Shown here piece by piece: positions 51,057 to 58,759 of a DNA stretch of 64,000 bases; the first letter of the stretch is position 1, and each line of letters opens with the position of its first letter. The notes below the pieces were generated by a model. The model saw only the letters and a list, made by a program, of their open reading frames with translations, was not told where the DNA came from and searched no databases. The translations under genes were made by a program, and so were the position numbers. Source of the stretch: an uncultured Saprospiraceae bacterium (GTDB lineage Bacteria; Bacteroidota; Bacteroidia; Chitinophagales; Saprospiraceae); NCBI GenBank assembly GCA_937926205.1, contig CALEYL010000004.1, forward strand, positions 1 to 64,000, given 5' to 3'.

Positions 51057-51100
51057 TGCTGCCGTTCGTTTTTAAGCATTGTTGAAAACGAGCGGCAGCA
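51057..51100. terminator. Strong hairpin between convergent genes
   Basis: A 16-bp stem (51057-51072 with 51085-51100, one G-T wobble, 12-base loop) lies between rlpA and the minus-strand cohesin-like gene. There is no T-tract on either side; it may still serve as a shared 3' end. Confidence 0.55.
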
Positions 51101-51114
51101 GAACGATATTAAAG

Positions 51115-51681
51115 TCATTTCACAGTTACCTTTCCGTCAACGCCTTTAATACCCAAAATTTCATCCTTGGTATTAACGGCTTCAAAGGGAGTTGGTTTAT
51201 CCACAAAATTGATGGAAGAATGCTCGCCGGATTTGCCTTTTACTTTGTAGCAAATCTGATATATGGGGCTGCCATCGGCGATGGTAATGCCTTTCAGTGC
51301 ATTTTCGATCCACAACGCGGTCAGTACGCCATCTTTTACATGGTTTGTGCCAAAATTGTTGGCATCCATGCCCGGGAGGCTGAAGTTTTTGAGTTCCATG
51401 AAGTCCAGCACATTTTTATCCCAACGTACGGTGTATTGCATGGATAGGAGGTTCTGGAAGCCGGCCACGGTGATGTCGATGCAGACCGTACTACCGGAGG
51501 TTGCAACGAGTCTGGGAGCAATTAAGGTAAGATTGGCGCCCACTATGGGCGTTCCTGATGTCGGATTTTGAACGGCAACAGCGTCAGCAACGCCTGATTT
51601 TTCATCAGGTTGTTGCGTTGAGCCTCCTGTACAAAATGTAAAGAGCGCGCATAGCGCTGCAAAAATGAGTTTGTTGTTCAT
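51115..51681 (-). CDS. Lipoprotein with cohesin-like domain
   Basis: A 188-residue lipoprotein. From ATG at 51681 the signal peptide ends LFTFC (Cys17). A Gln/Asp/Thr linker follows, then one beta-sandwich domain of about 140 residues whose pattern fits cohesins (PF00963): GSTVCIDITVAGFQNLLSMQYTVRWD (in parts), VLDFMELKNFSLPG, then a strand pair and VDGKVTV. Cohesins bind dockerins, but cohesin-like modules outside cellulosomes also serve as general binding domains. No dockerin is visible in the neighbouring genes. The upstream in-frame start at 51720 would disrupt the signal peptide. Confidence 0.72.
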   Translation of the reverse strand: MNNKLIFAALCALFTFCTGGSTQQPDEKSGVADAVAVQNPTSGTPIVGANLTLIAPRLVATSGSTVCIDITVAGFQNLLSMQYTVRWDKNVLDFMELKNFSLPGMDANNFGTNHVKDGVLTALWIENALKGITIADGSPIYQICYKVKGKSGEHSSINFVDKPTPFEAVNTKDEILGIKGVDGKVTVK

Positions 51682-51717
51682 GACGGAAATGAAATATTTC
51701 TTTTGATGAATTTGGCT

Positions 51718-51725
51718 CAAAGTTA
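51718..51725 (-). promoter_or_regulatory. Candidate -7 element of the cohesin-like gene
   Basis: TAACTTTG on the minus strand, an exact TAnnTTTG match, 37 bases before the ATG at 51681. The -33 region is not clear. Confidence 0.45.
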
Positions 51726-51786
51726 GGAATTACCGCTTATTTCAGGCAGGCAATAAACGTTTTAGGCAGGGCGTTGCAATGTGGTG

Positions 51787-51820
51787 TTTGTATCTTTTTG
51801 CCTAAGATGCATTATCTTTG
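51787..51820 (+). promoter_or_regulatory. Promoter of the OmpA-family gene
   Basis: TTTG (51787-51790), a 22-base spacer and TATCTTTG (51813-51820), 24 bases before the ATG. Transcription would start about 17 bases before the start codon. Confidence 0.6.
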
Positions 51821-51843
51821 GTGTTATAACAAAAGCAGATTCT

Positions 51844-52845
51844 ATGAAACCAACTATGGCAATCCTATCAATTTTGAGCATCATACTCCTGACAACAGGA
51901 TGTGTAACTCAACTGAAATACAATGAACTGGAAGAATCGCTCACGTATTACAAAAAAGAAGCTCAGGCTGTTGATTCCCTGAATAACAACAATCAGGAAC
52001 TGGATCGCACCAACAAAGAGCTTGAAGACCTGCTTAAAGAAAAGACCTATGAGGTCGAACAATTGACGGCAACAAACATTAACCTCAACCGAAGTTATCA
52101 GGAAGTACTGGCCAGTTACAATGGCCTTGTTGCCAAAGGTGATGAAGTTCTGGCCGTTAGCGCATATGAAAAAACGAATCTTCAGAATCAGTTGTCCGCT
52201 CAGCAAAACGACCTGGATCGCCAGCGGAAAACGGCTACAACAATGGAGTATGAACTTTCCGAACGCGAAGCCCGTATCAGCCAACTTGAATACAATTTTG
52301 ACGGTACGCCCAAAGGCTATGATACACAACAAAGTGATTATTCAAAGATTTCGGGCTATTTGTACAACAAACGGGTTCTGATTGCTGAATTAAAGCAAAA
52401 ACTCCAAAGTGCATTTTTAGGCTACAACAGTGAAAATATTTCGATTATTGATAAAGACGGAGGAATTGCTGTCGTTTTTAGTGAAGCCTTGTTGTTTCCA
52501 TCCGGAAGCGAGCAGGTAGACATTGGCGGCCGCCGCTCTCTGGTTCAACTGACGGATATCATCAACCCACGTATTGCTGAGCTGGACATTCGGATTGAAG
52601 GGCATGTGAACTCTGAAGCGATTGCGGAACGAAACTGGGATGTGAGCACGCTTCGGGCAGTTTCCGTCGCCAAAGTGCTGACAGCCTATGGCATTCCTCC
52701 TGAACGCATTACGGCTACAGGTCGGGCTGATTACGCGCCGGTAGCATCCAATTCAACCCCACAGGGACGTGCCGCAAACCGGAGAACAGAAGTTATCATC
52801 ACTCCGAATCAACAGGAACTCAATTTATTGATTTCAGGAAAATGA
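51844..52845 (+). CDS. OmpA-family lipoprotein with long coiled coil
   Basis: A 333-residue lipoprotein: signal peptide ending LLTTGC (about Cys20), a coiled coil of about 140 residues rich in Glu/Gln/Leu/Asn (about 25-165), then a C-terminal OmpA/MotB peptidoglycan-binding domain (about 205-325). The domain shows LLFPSGSEQVD, IRIEGHVNSE, AVSVAKVLTAYGIPPERITATGRAD and GRAANRRTEVIITP, including the Asp and Arg that hold diaminopimelate. It probably ties the outer membrane to peptidoglycan through a rod-like spacer. ATG at 51844 is chosen by the signal peptide and promoter. A metalloprotease gene follows 39 bases downstream. Confidence 0.92.
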   Translation: MKPTMAILSILSIILLTTGCVTQLKYNELEESLTYYKKEAQAVDSLNNNNQELDRTNKELEDLLKEKTYEVEQLTATNINLNRSYQEVLASYNGLVAKGDEVLAVSAYEKTNLQNQLSAQQNDLDRQRKTATTMEYELSEREARISQLEYNFDGTPKGYDTQQSDYSKISGYLYNKRVLIAELKQKLQSAFLGYNSENISIIDKDGGIAVVFSEALLFPSGSEQVDIGGRRSLVQLTDIINPRIAELDIRIEGHVNSEAIAERNWDVSTLRAVSVAKVLTAYGIPPERITATGRADYAPVASNSTPQGRAANRRTEVIITPNQQELNLLISGK

Positions 52846-52884
52846 CATGTACCACCGGCTATGTAATGCCGGCATTCAATTGAT

Positions 52885-54165
52885 ATGCGCTTCATTCTTT
52901 TTATGGTCTTGATCGCCGCTTCTCTGCCTGTGTCTGTATTGTCGCAGCCGCACTGCCTGTCTCAGGATCTGCTGAATGGGCAGTTGAGCCAAAATGAGGG
53001 AGTTGTTGAAAACAGAACCCGAATTGATGCATTCACCCGGCAATGGATTGAAGCAGTGGGCCAAACAGAAATGGAAGGCACAGCAAGGCAAGTAGCCATT
53101 ATCCCCGTTGTGGTACATGTGGTTTGGCGAACTGGTGCTGAAAATATTTCAGAAGATCAGATTGTTTCGCAGATAGATGCATTGAACCGGGATTTTCGAA
53201 AGCTGAATGCCGACTCAGAAAACGTTGTCTACCCACCATTCCGGGATGCCCGTGCGGATGTGGAAATAGAATTCCGTCTTGCTACAGTTGACCCTTTTGG
53301 AAATCCGACTACCGGGATAACACGTACTCAGACGAGTTTACCTGAAATTGCTTTTTTGAGAATCGCCGGAAAACGAGCCATTTGTTACGACGACCTGGGC
53401 GGGCACGATGTTTGGTGCTCCAATCATTATCTGAACATTTGGGTTGGGGCTTTCCCTTCGGGAATTGCAGGAGAAGCAAGTTTTCCCGGCCAGGATATCC
53501 CCGAAGAAGATGGCGTCAGGATAGCTCCTGGTCGATTCGGGACTACCGGAACTGCCGCTTCTGCTCCGTATCACCTGGGGCGAACCGCGACGCACGAAAT
53601 CGGGCATTATTTCAACTTATACCATCTTTGGGGCAATTCCGGGAATGCCAATCCCGATTGTCTTTTCGATGATGAGGTTTCAGATACGCCAAGGCAGGCA
53701 GGAAATTACCAGAATCTTTGTCCTTCTTTTTCACCGCCATGGCAATCATCCTGTGTCACACTAATGCCTGATATGTTTTGCAATTACATGAATTACACCG
53801 ATGATGCTTGCATGGTGATGTTCACCCAGGGTCAAAAAATGCGCATGGGGGCTGCGATTGCCGGTCCCCGGGCATCTCTTTTGTCGCAAGAGGGAGATTG
53901 TCTCCCTGTGTCCGCAAGTACGACCCATGAACAAACGGAGAGGATACGGCTAATGCCAAATCCGGCGGATCAATTCGTTGCAATTGAAGGGCTAAACAAC
54001 CATTCTTCCATTCGCTGTTATGACATGAATGGCATACTTTGGCCTGTTTATCAAGAACTTGAGGGCAAAGTTCGCGTCGGACATCTACCGCCGGGATCCT
54101 ATGTTCTCCAAATTAAAAATGAAGTAAATATGATCACTAAAATGCTTATTATTGCCCGTCTTTAG
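52885..54165 (+). CDS. Secreted M43-like zinc metalloprotease with T9SS sorting domain
   Basis: A 426-residue secreted protease: signal peptide (ending VLSQ near 21), a propeptide region, and a metzincin domain. The zinc site is HEIGHYFNLYH (His237, Glu238, His241, His247) and the Met-turn is CNYMNYTDD (Met302). This fits the M43 pappalysin/cytophagalysin family (HExxHxxGxxH, with Asn replacing the usual Gly at position 244). The last ~75 residues form a type A T9SS sorting domain (LMPNPADQFVAIEG to MLIIARL). It should act outside the cell on proteins. It is probably co-transcribed with the OmpA-family gene. Confidence 0.92.
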   Translation: MRFILFMVLIAASLPVSVLSQPHCLSQDLLNGQLSQNEGVVENRTRIDAFTRQWIEAVGQTEMEGTARQVAIIPVVVHVVWRTGAENISEDQIVSQIDALNRDFRKLNADSENVVYPPFRDARADVEIEFRLATVDPFGNPTTGITRTQTSLPEIAFLRIAGKRAICYDDLGGHDVWCSNHYLNIWVGAFPSGIAGEASFPGQDIPEEDGVRIAPGRFGTTGTAASAPYHLGRTATHEIGHYFNLYHLWGNSGNANPDCLFDDEVSDTPRQAGNYQNLCPSFSPPWQSSCVTLMPDMFCNYMNYTDDACMVMFTQGQKMRMGAAIAGPRASLLSQEGDCLPVSASTTHEQTERIRLMPNPADQFVAIEGLNNHSSIRCYDMNGILWPVYQELEGKVRVGHLPPGSYVLQIKNEVNMITKMLIIARL

Positions 54166-54274
54166 AGCTTGTTCGGTAGTTCAAAAGGATGTGAAAATTT
54201 GCTTTGCGATGATGAATTTCCGAACAATGTCTTTACCCAATTCTGCAACTCATTCTACATTCAAAACCGTTGTC

Positions 54275-55015
54275 ATGTTCAGAAGTATGCACTACCCCCG
54301 CGGGTTGAGGCTGTTAATGATGGTCTTTATTACACTTGCTTTCGCTTCTTGTGTCACTGATGTAAGAAAAATCAGGTTAGAGGAATTGAATAAAGTGGTT
54401 GAAATCAGCAAAGGGCCGTGTTATGGCCGTTGTCCGGTTTTTACCCTTACCGTTTACCAGGACGGTATTGCCAGTTATCTGGGCGAACGCAACACTGACC
54501 GCATGGGCCTCTATGTTAAACGATTGGATAAAGAAGTCTTTGCCAATCTTGAAAAAGAGTTCCGGGACGCCAATCTATGGCAGTACCAGAATGTTTACAA
54601 AAGCCGTATCGCTGACCTTCAAAGCGTTACGCTAACGTACTACGAAGAGGGTGACATCAAGTCGATTACCGGCAAGGAAGGAAGGCCTCAGGCGGTATTG
54701 AAACTGGAACAAACCCTCGACCGCATTGCTGCCGGAGCCGATTGGGTTCTGAAAGAAGGTCCGCCTTCCGACTTACCGGAAGATGCTGTTCCTAACGAAC
54801 TGGTCGTTCAATTGAACAATGGCGTAAACGCTTATGCCTGGACGGAAAAATACACCAAACAGGGTATGAAAGTGCTGAGAAGCCTTTCAAATGACGGGTA
54901 TCACTGGCTCATTTCTTATGATGTTTCCGTGGTACCTCCCAAGGATATGATCGAATTGGTACGCAAAGACGCTGTCGTCGTCGGAGCAGAATTCAATCGA
55001 AAAGGGAACAACTGA
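54275..55015 (+). CDS. DUF6438 lipoprotein
   Basis: A 246-residue lipoprotein with a hydrophobic N-terminus ending AFASC. A DUF6438-type domain follows, recognisable by VEISKGPCYGRCPVFTLTVY..G...Y.G and the Cys pair in PCYGRCP. The C-terminal part (ELVVQLNNGVNAYAWTEKY, HWLISYDVSVVPPKDM) is a separate small alpha/beta module. Function unknown; the Cys pair could be a disulfide or metal site. The start is uncertain: ATGs at 54275 and 54287 both give a signal peptide and several earlier ATGs are in frame. A bidirectional terminator follows. Confidence 0.8.
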   Translation: MFRSMHYPRGLRLLMMVFITLAFASCVTDVRKIRLEELNKVVEISKGPCYGRCPVFTLTVYQDGIASYLGERNTDRMGLYVKRLDKEVFANLEKEFRDANLWQYQNVYKSRIADLQSVTLTYYEEGDIKSITGKEGRPQAVLKLEQTLDRIAAGADWVLKEGPPSDLPEDAVPNELVVQLNNGVNAYAWTEKYTKQGMKVLRSLSNDGYHWLISYDVSVVPPKDMIELVRKDAVVVGAEFNRKGNN

Positions 55016-55032
55016 TCTAATTTAGCTTTAAT

Positions 55033-55067
55033 AAAAAAGCCTTCCGGTGTGCCGGAAGGCTTTTTTT
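55033..55067. terminator. Bidirectional Rho-independent terminator
   Basis: AGCCTTCCGG (55038-55047) and CCGGAAGGCT (55052-55061) form a perfect 10-bp stem with a TGTG loop, flanked by an A-run before (55033-55038) and a T-run after (55061-55067). It ends both the DUF6438 gene and the convergent haloperoxidase gene. Confidence 0.93.
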
Positions 55068-55081
55068 ATGCCGTTATTTTT

Positions 55082-56467
55082 CTAACGTTTCCAGGGGAGT
55101 CGGTTAACCGATCTTCCAACGCGATAGCCTAACAACAAGCCCTGTTCAGAATCCATCCGGAAGTGAACGCCGATTGGAATCCGGGAAAAGGCATTTTCTT
55201 CAGCCATTTCATAGAATGTGTTGAAAGTCCGCGGCGTGCTGATGAAATCGGTCCTTCCCAAATGACAGTTATCGGTCATGCTGTAAGAATAACCGTAGAT
55301 ATTGCTCAGTACTTCAGTAGCAGCGCCTCCAAAAGTAGCATGACCAGAAGGATATGCAGGGAATGGCGGTGTATAAAATTCAGAGCCATCCGGGCACATG
55401 ATGCTGTTCCAGTTGTTATCGCCCATCACCTGGCGGATGTAATCAATCGGGCGTTGGTAATTGAACCGGTATTTTTCATGCCAACAGGCAATGCCTGCAT
55501 CTGCAAGGGCCATTCCTACTTTTGCATAAGTATATACTGCCGTCGCAAGATCGACATTTTCCTTATCGACAACCTGGTTGGCAACAGCAATCCAGCGGCC
55601 GGCCGGGCTAAATGTCTTCGCGGCACAATCGTCACTCCAGAAGTCCGCAATCCAGCGTTCTTCGTATTTCTGGCCAGACTTAATCTGGTTGATGGTAATC
55701 TGTGTTTCTCTAGCCTGAATGTAGATGTCTGAGTTGGGATTTGTACTGTACGGAAGCGGATCTTTTACCCGCATTTCATCCTGAGAAACAGCAAAACGCC
55801 GGACGCTGCCCCAATATGGGAAAAGGGCTCTTGTATAATCAGGATAAGTTGGTTGCCAAAGCCCGGGACCGCTCGGCGGAACATAATCCGTGGGGTGGGG
55901 TCTCAGATAAGCTTCATGACCCGGCGTATCCGTTACAGACCAGGCGTAAACTGCATTTGCTACCTCGCGCCCATACTCCTGAGAGCGGTTAAAAACTTCC
56001 TGGGTTACCTGATCTATAAATGCGTTGTTAAACTGTGTTTCCGTAATCTGAATTTTTGAAGCGTACTCAAATGGAGCTGTAGGAAAAAAAAGCGACATTG
56101 AACGCGCATAAGCGGCATTTAACACAGTTGGCCAATGGTATTCAGAGCCCCGTTCGATATTGGGTACATCCAGCCCGGGGTAGAGGTCGGCAATTGAGCG
56201 GTACTCATCTGTCATGCCATTTACAACAGATTCGTATGCCGTTAGGCTGATGTAGGCAATATTTCTTGCTGAAACCGGAGGCCGATAGCCTGGAGTAAAT
56301 CGCTCCAGATCAAGCATAACCAAATTCCAGTCTAAAGCCACTTCGTGGTTAAACGAAGCGGTGGATTGTACAATGCTGTCTACCTCATCATCGGTACACA
56401 TGGTGATGCTGAACGTCATTAAAACGAAGATGCCCAGCTTCCATAAATTATGTAATTTCATGGACAT
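55082..56467 (-). CDS. Vanadium-dependent haloperoxidase family lipoprotein
   Basis: A 461-residue PAP2-superfamily protein. The N-terminal signal ends FSITMC, so lipid attachment at Cys24 is likely. The vanadate/phosphate site is complete: Lys332 and Arg339 in EKYRFNYQRP, Ser374-Gly375-His376 in YPSGHATFGG, and Arg429 and His435 in SRIPIGVH. The length and helical core (about 60-330) fit vanadium haloperoxidases rather than small PAP2 phosphatases. Such enzymes oxidise bromide or iodide with hydrogen peroxide; acid phosphatase activity is the alternative. Lipid anchoring puts the enzyme in the envelope. Single gene ending at a bidirectional terminator. Confidence 0.92.
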   Translation of the reverse strand: MSMKLHNLWKLGIFVLMTFSITMCTDDEVDSIVQSTASFNHEVALDWNLVMLDLERFTPGYRPPVSARNIAYISLTAYESVVNGMTDEYRSIADLYPGLDVPNIERGSEYHWPTVLNAAYARSMSLFFPTAPFEYASKIQITETQFNNAFIDQVTQEVFNRSQEYGREVANAVYAWSVTDTPGHEAYLRPHPTDYVPPSGPGLWQPTYPDYTRALFPYWGSVRRFAVSQDEMRVKDPLPYSTNPNSDIYIQARETQITINQIKSGQKYEERWIADFWSDDCAAKTFSPAGRWIAVANQVVDKENVDLATAVYTYAKVGMALADAGIACWHEKYRFNYQRPIDYIRQVMGDNNWNSIMCPDGSEFYTPPFPAYPSGHATFGGAATEVLSNIYGYSYSMTDNCHLGRTDFISTPRTFNTFYEMAEENAFSRIPIGVHFRMDSEQGLLLGYRVGRSVNRLPWKR

Positions 56468-56570
56468 AGGATTAAGAATTTAGGTTGTTCTAAAATTGTG
56501 ATGATGTCGTGATATTTGTTGAACAGAACTTGTAGATATAAACTTTGTAAACCGCACACTTTGGCGCCGT

Positions 56571-57068
56571 TTAACCAGTTGTTTTACAGCTTTCTTTTTG
56601 GGCCGCCTGCAAGCGTTTCAAGTACTTTATACGTAATTGGGGGTGATTCGTTTCAACTTCTTTCAAAAAAGCTTTCATTTCAGATTCACATGCATCGTAC
56701 TCTTTTAGGAGTATTTTAAATTGTAATGTTAGTACAGAGTCAAGTGCAGCGGCTTCGGAAACCAATTGCTTTGTTTCTTTTTTAAGCACTTTATATTCCG
56801 GAAGCATTTTGACCAAATGTTCAGCCTTTAGACCTAAAAAATTGGCTCTGGTTCCGGGCTCCAAATCTTCTGGCAAATCCTGTGCCATAGCCACAACCGC
56901 AACATTCCATGCTGAATCAATCTGGCGTTGGAGTTCGGCTTTGTTACAAGCTGTCTTTCTGATACGTTGCTCCAGCTGTACGACTCTGGGTTCGAATTGA
57001 GTCGTTCCTTCCTTTTCACAATTATAAAGTAGCAGTAAGAAGAAAACTGCTCCAATTGCGGGTTTCAT
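56571..57068 (-). CDS. Small helical lipoprotein, unknown function
   Basis: A 165-residue lipoprotein: from ATG at 57068 the signal peptide ends LLLYNC (Cys17). The rest is mostly charged helix (VVQLEQRIRKTACNKAELQR, EHLVKMLPEYKVLKKETKQL, MKAFLKEVETNHPQL) with three further Cys. It could be a coiled-coil envelope protein; I do not recognise it. The upstream in-frame ATG at 57137 would place 23 extra residues before the signal. A gap of 117 bases separates it from the TraB-like gene. Confidence 0.72.
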   Translation of the reverse strand: MKPAIGAVFFLLLLYNCEKEGTTQFEPRVVQLEQRIRKTACNKAELQRQIDSAWNVAVVAMAQDLPEDLEPGTRANFLGLKAEHLVKMLPEYKVLKKETKQLVSEAAALDSVLTLQFKILLKEYDACESEMKAFLKEVETNHPQLRIKYLKRLQAAQKESCKTTG

Positions 57069-57185
57069 AAAAAGCAATTTATTTGTTATCGGGAATTCAT
57101 CAAGGGATATGAAAAACCGTAAACAAGCTGTAAGCATAAATCAGGCGCTAAATTAACAAGATTCAATCAAATATGATAAAGTAAG

Positions 57186-57986
57186 TTATTCTCCCGCACT
57201 TAAAGATTTTACTTTTAATCCAAGGATTTTTAATTTTCTTAATATGCCTTGCTTTCCTCCAAGATGGCCTGCACCAATTGCGAAAAAGACTGTGCGGGCG
57301 CTGGCCATCTTTTCAATACGGGTAGCCATCACCGTATTTCTGTTGTATAATAAAAGCCGCTTCAGCTTCCCCTGCCCATTAATGGACGCCCGATGCAGTT
57401 GTGTGAGGTTTTCGTTGGCATACCAATTTGCCATTTTCAGAGTTTGGAGCCGGTATCGCGGAAAATTTTCTGCTATTTGCGTCAGGTTTTTTACATGCGC
57501 GTCTATTGGTATTTTTTCTACGATGGCCAGTTGCTCTTCCAGCGTTTCGATCCCCGTCGTTTCCTTTCCAATTGCTTTTGCCTCATGCCAGAGGTGCTCA
57601 TCTAAAGACAAAGGCATGTCTTTTGATAAGATCAGGGAAGAGATGGTATTGATCAAAACGAAGGGATGCATGTGTTGATACCCATCCAACGAGAGGCCAA
57701 GCGACTTTAGCAGAACGCGATTTAATTTTTGCAGGGTTTTTTCAGGCAGCACCTCGATTACGGTCTTGCTTTTTGAAAAATCAGTAAAACGCGAAACTTC
57801 CATCTCGGAATGATTATCCAAATCATATTCGGCTGCCATTGCATCACATTGGTGAAGCAGGGTTTTTACCTGATTGATCAATCCAAAAGCTTTCACATCA
57901 TGGACGTGCATGGTGCCAAACAGGTACGATGTACCAGGTAAGTCTTCCCGTTGGATGCTCCAGAGTAAGGACGGTTTATAACTCAT
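57186..57986 (-). CDS. TraB/GumN-family protein
   Basis: A 266-residue protein of the TraB/GumN (Tiki-like) family. The defining motifs are LFGTMHVHD near the N-terminus, a Glu in AAEYDLDN, and GAGHLGGKQGIL near the C-terminus. The second conserved Glu lies in GIETLEEQLAIVE. These form a metalloprotease-like fold; activity of the bacterial members is little known. There is no signal peptide or membrane segment, unlike many GumN proteins, so it is probably cytosolic. It is downstream of the Lrp gene but separated from it by a terminator. Confidence 0.9.
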   Translation of the reverse strand: MSYKPSLLWSIQREDLPGTSYLFGTMHVHDVKAFGLINQVKTLLHQCDAMAAEYDLDNHSEMEVSRFTDFSKSKTVIEVLPEKTLQKLNRVLLKSLGLSLDGYQHMHPFVLINTISSLILSKDMPLSLDEHLWHEAKAIGKETTGIETLEEQLAIVEKIPIDAHVKNLTQIAENFPRYRLQTLKMANWYANENLTQLHRASINGQGKLKRLLLYNRNTVMATRIEKMASARTVFFAIGAGHLGGKQGILRKLKILGLKVKSLSAGE

Positions 57987-58002
57987 GTTTTAGGGATACC
58001 AG

Positions 58003-58052
58003 GGAGACAAAAACAAACAGCCGCTTTCGCAAAATAGCATAAAGCGGCTGTT
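58003..58052 (-). terminator. Rho-independent terminator of the Lrp/AsnC gene
   Basis: AACAGCCGCTTT (58016-58027) and AAAGCGGCTGTT (58041-58052) form a perfect 12-bp stem with a 13-base loop. On the minus strand it is followed by TGTTTTTGTC. It lies 21 bases after the Lrp stop. Confidence 0.88.
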
Positions 58053-58073
58053 GGCAGGAACGTCTCCTGAAAT

Positions 58074-58547
58074 TTACTCATAACGATAAGGCAACACTTT
58101 GCTGTCTTTTACGGTGGAAAGTGTCATCAACGTTTTCAGACGTTCAATTTCTTCGATTTGTGACAGGGTTTTAAAGAGCAATTGTTCATACGTTGGAATG
58201 TCTTTGCAAACAATCTTGATCAGAAAATCCGCTTCACCGGTAATGATATAGCATTCCGTAATTTCTTCAATTTCCTTGATTTTATCGAGGAAGTTGTTGA
58301 GCGCATTTTCCTTTTGCCATGCAAGGGATACCAATACAAACGTCTTGACATTCAAGCCCATAGTTTGTGGATTAACCTTTGCGTGGTAGCTTTCAACTAC
58401 GCCAGATTGTTCCAGTTTCTTAACACGCTCCAGGGTTGGAGCAGGGGATAGACCTATCTTTTTTGACAGGTCGAGATTGGTGATCTTGCTGTTGTCCTGT
58501 AGGATGCGCAGTATCTTTAAGTCAATTTTATCTAGTTTGTCCGACAT
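58074..58547 (-). CDS. Lrp/AsnC-family transcriptional regulator
   Basis: A 157-residue Lrp/AsnC regulator. The N-terminal winged helix-turn-helix (about 5-60) reads LDKIDLKILRILQDNSKI (family start), NLDLSKKIGLSPAPTLERVKKLE and GVVESYHAKVNPQ. A RAM ligand-binding domain follows (about 70-150) with ITECYIITGEADFLIKIVC. These form octamers that sense amino acids and control amino acid metabolism genes. It sits 212 bases downstream of glutamate dehydrogenase in the same direction, so gdhA and amino acid pools are plausible targets; this is inference. Confidence 0.95.
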   Translation of the reverse strand: MSDKLDKIDLKILRILQDNSKITNLDLSKKIGLSPAPTLERVKKLEQSGVVESYHAKVNPQTMGLNVKTFVLVSLAWQKENALNNFLDKIKEIEEITECYIITGEADFLIKIVCKDIPTYEQLLFKTLSQIEEIERLKTLMTLSTVKDSKVLPYRYE

Positions 58548-58699
58548 TGGTTTGTCCGTTTATACTTTGAGGAAAAATAACGCTGGAAAGATATCACATT
58601 GAAAAATAAAAATCAAGGATTAGTGCAGAAAAGTAGTATAATATTCTTTGTTAAAGATTCATACTACCTGGAGCAGGACAACTATCAGAACAAATTCGA

Positions 58700-58739
58700 A
58701 AAGCGGAACCAATGCCATGAAAAGCTTTGGCTCCGCTTT
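58700..58739 (-). terminator. Probable terminator of gdhA
   Basis: A 12-bp stem (58700-58711 with 58728-58739; one position is a G-U wobble on the minus strand) and a 16-base loop, 20 bases after the gdhA stop. The bases that follow on the minus strand are only moderately T-rich. Confidence 0.6.
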
Positions 58740-58759
58740 AGAACGATATTCTGAAATCC

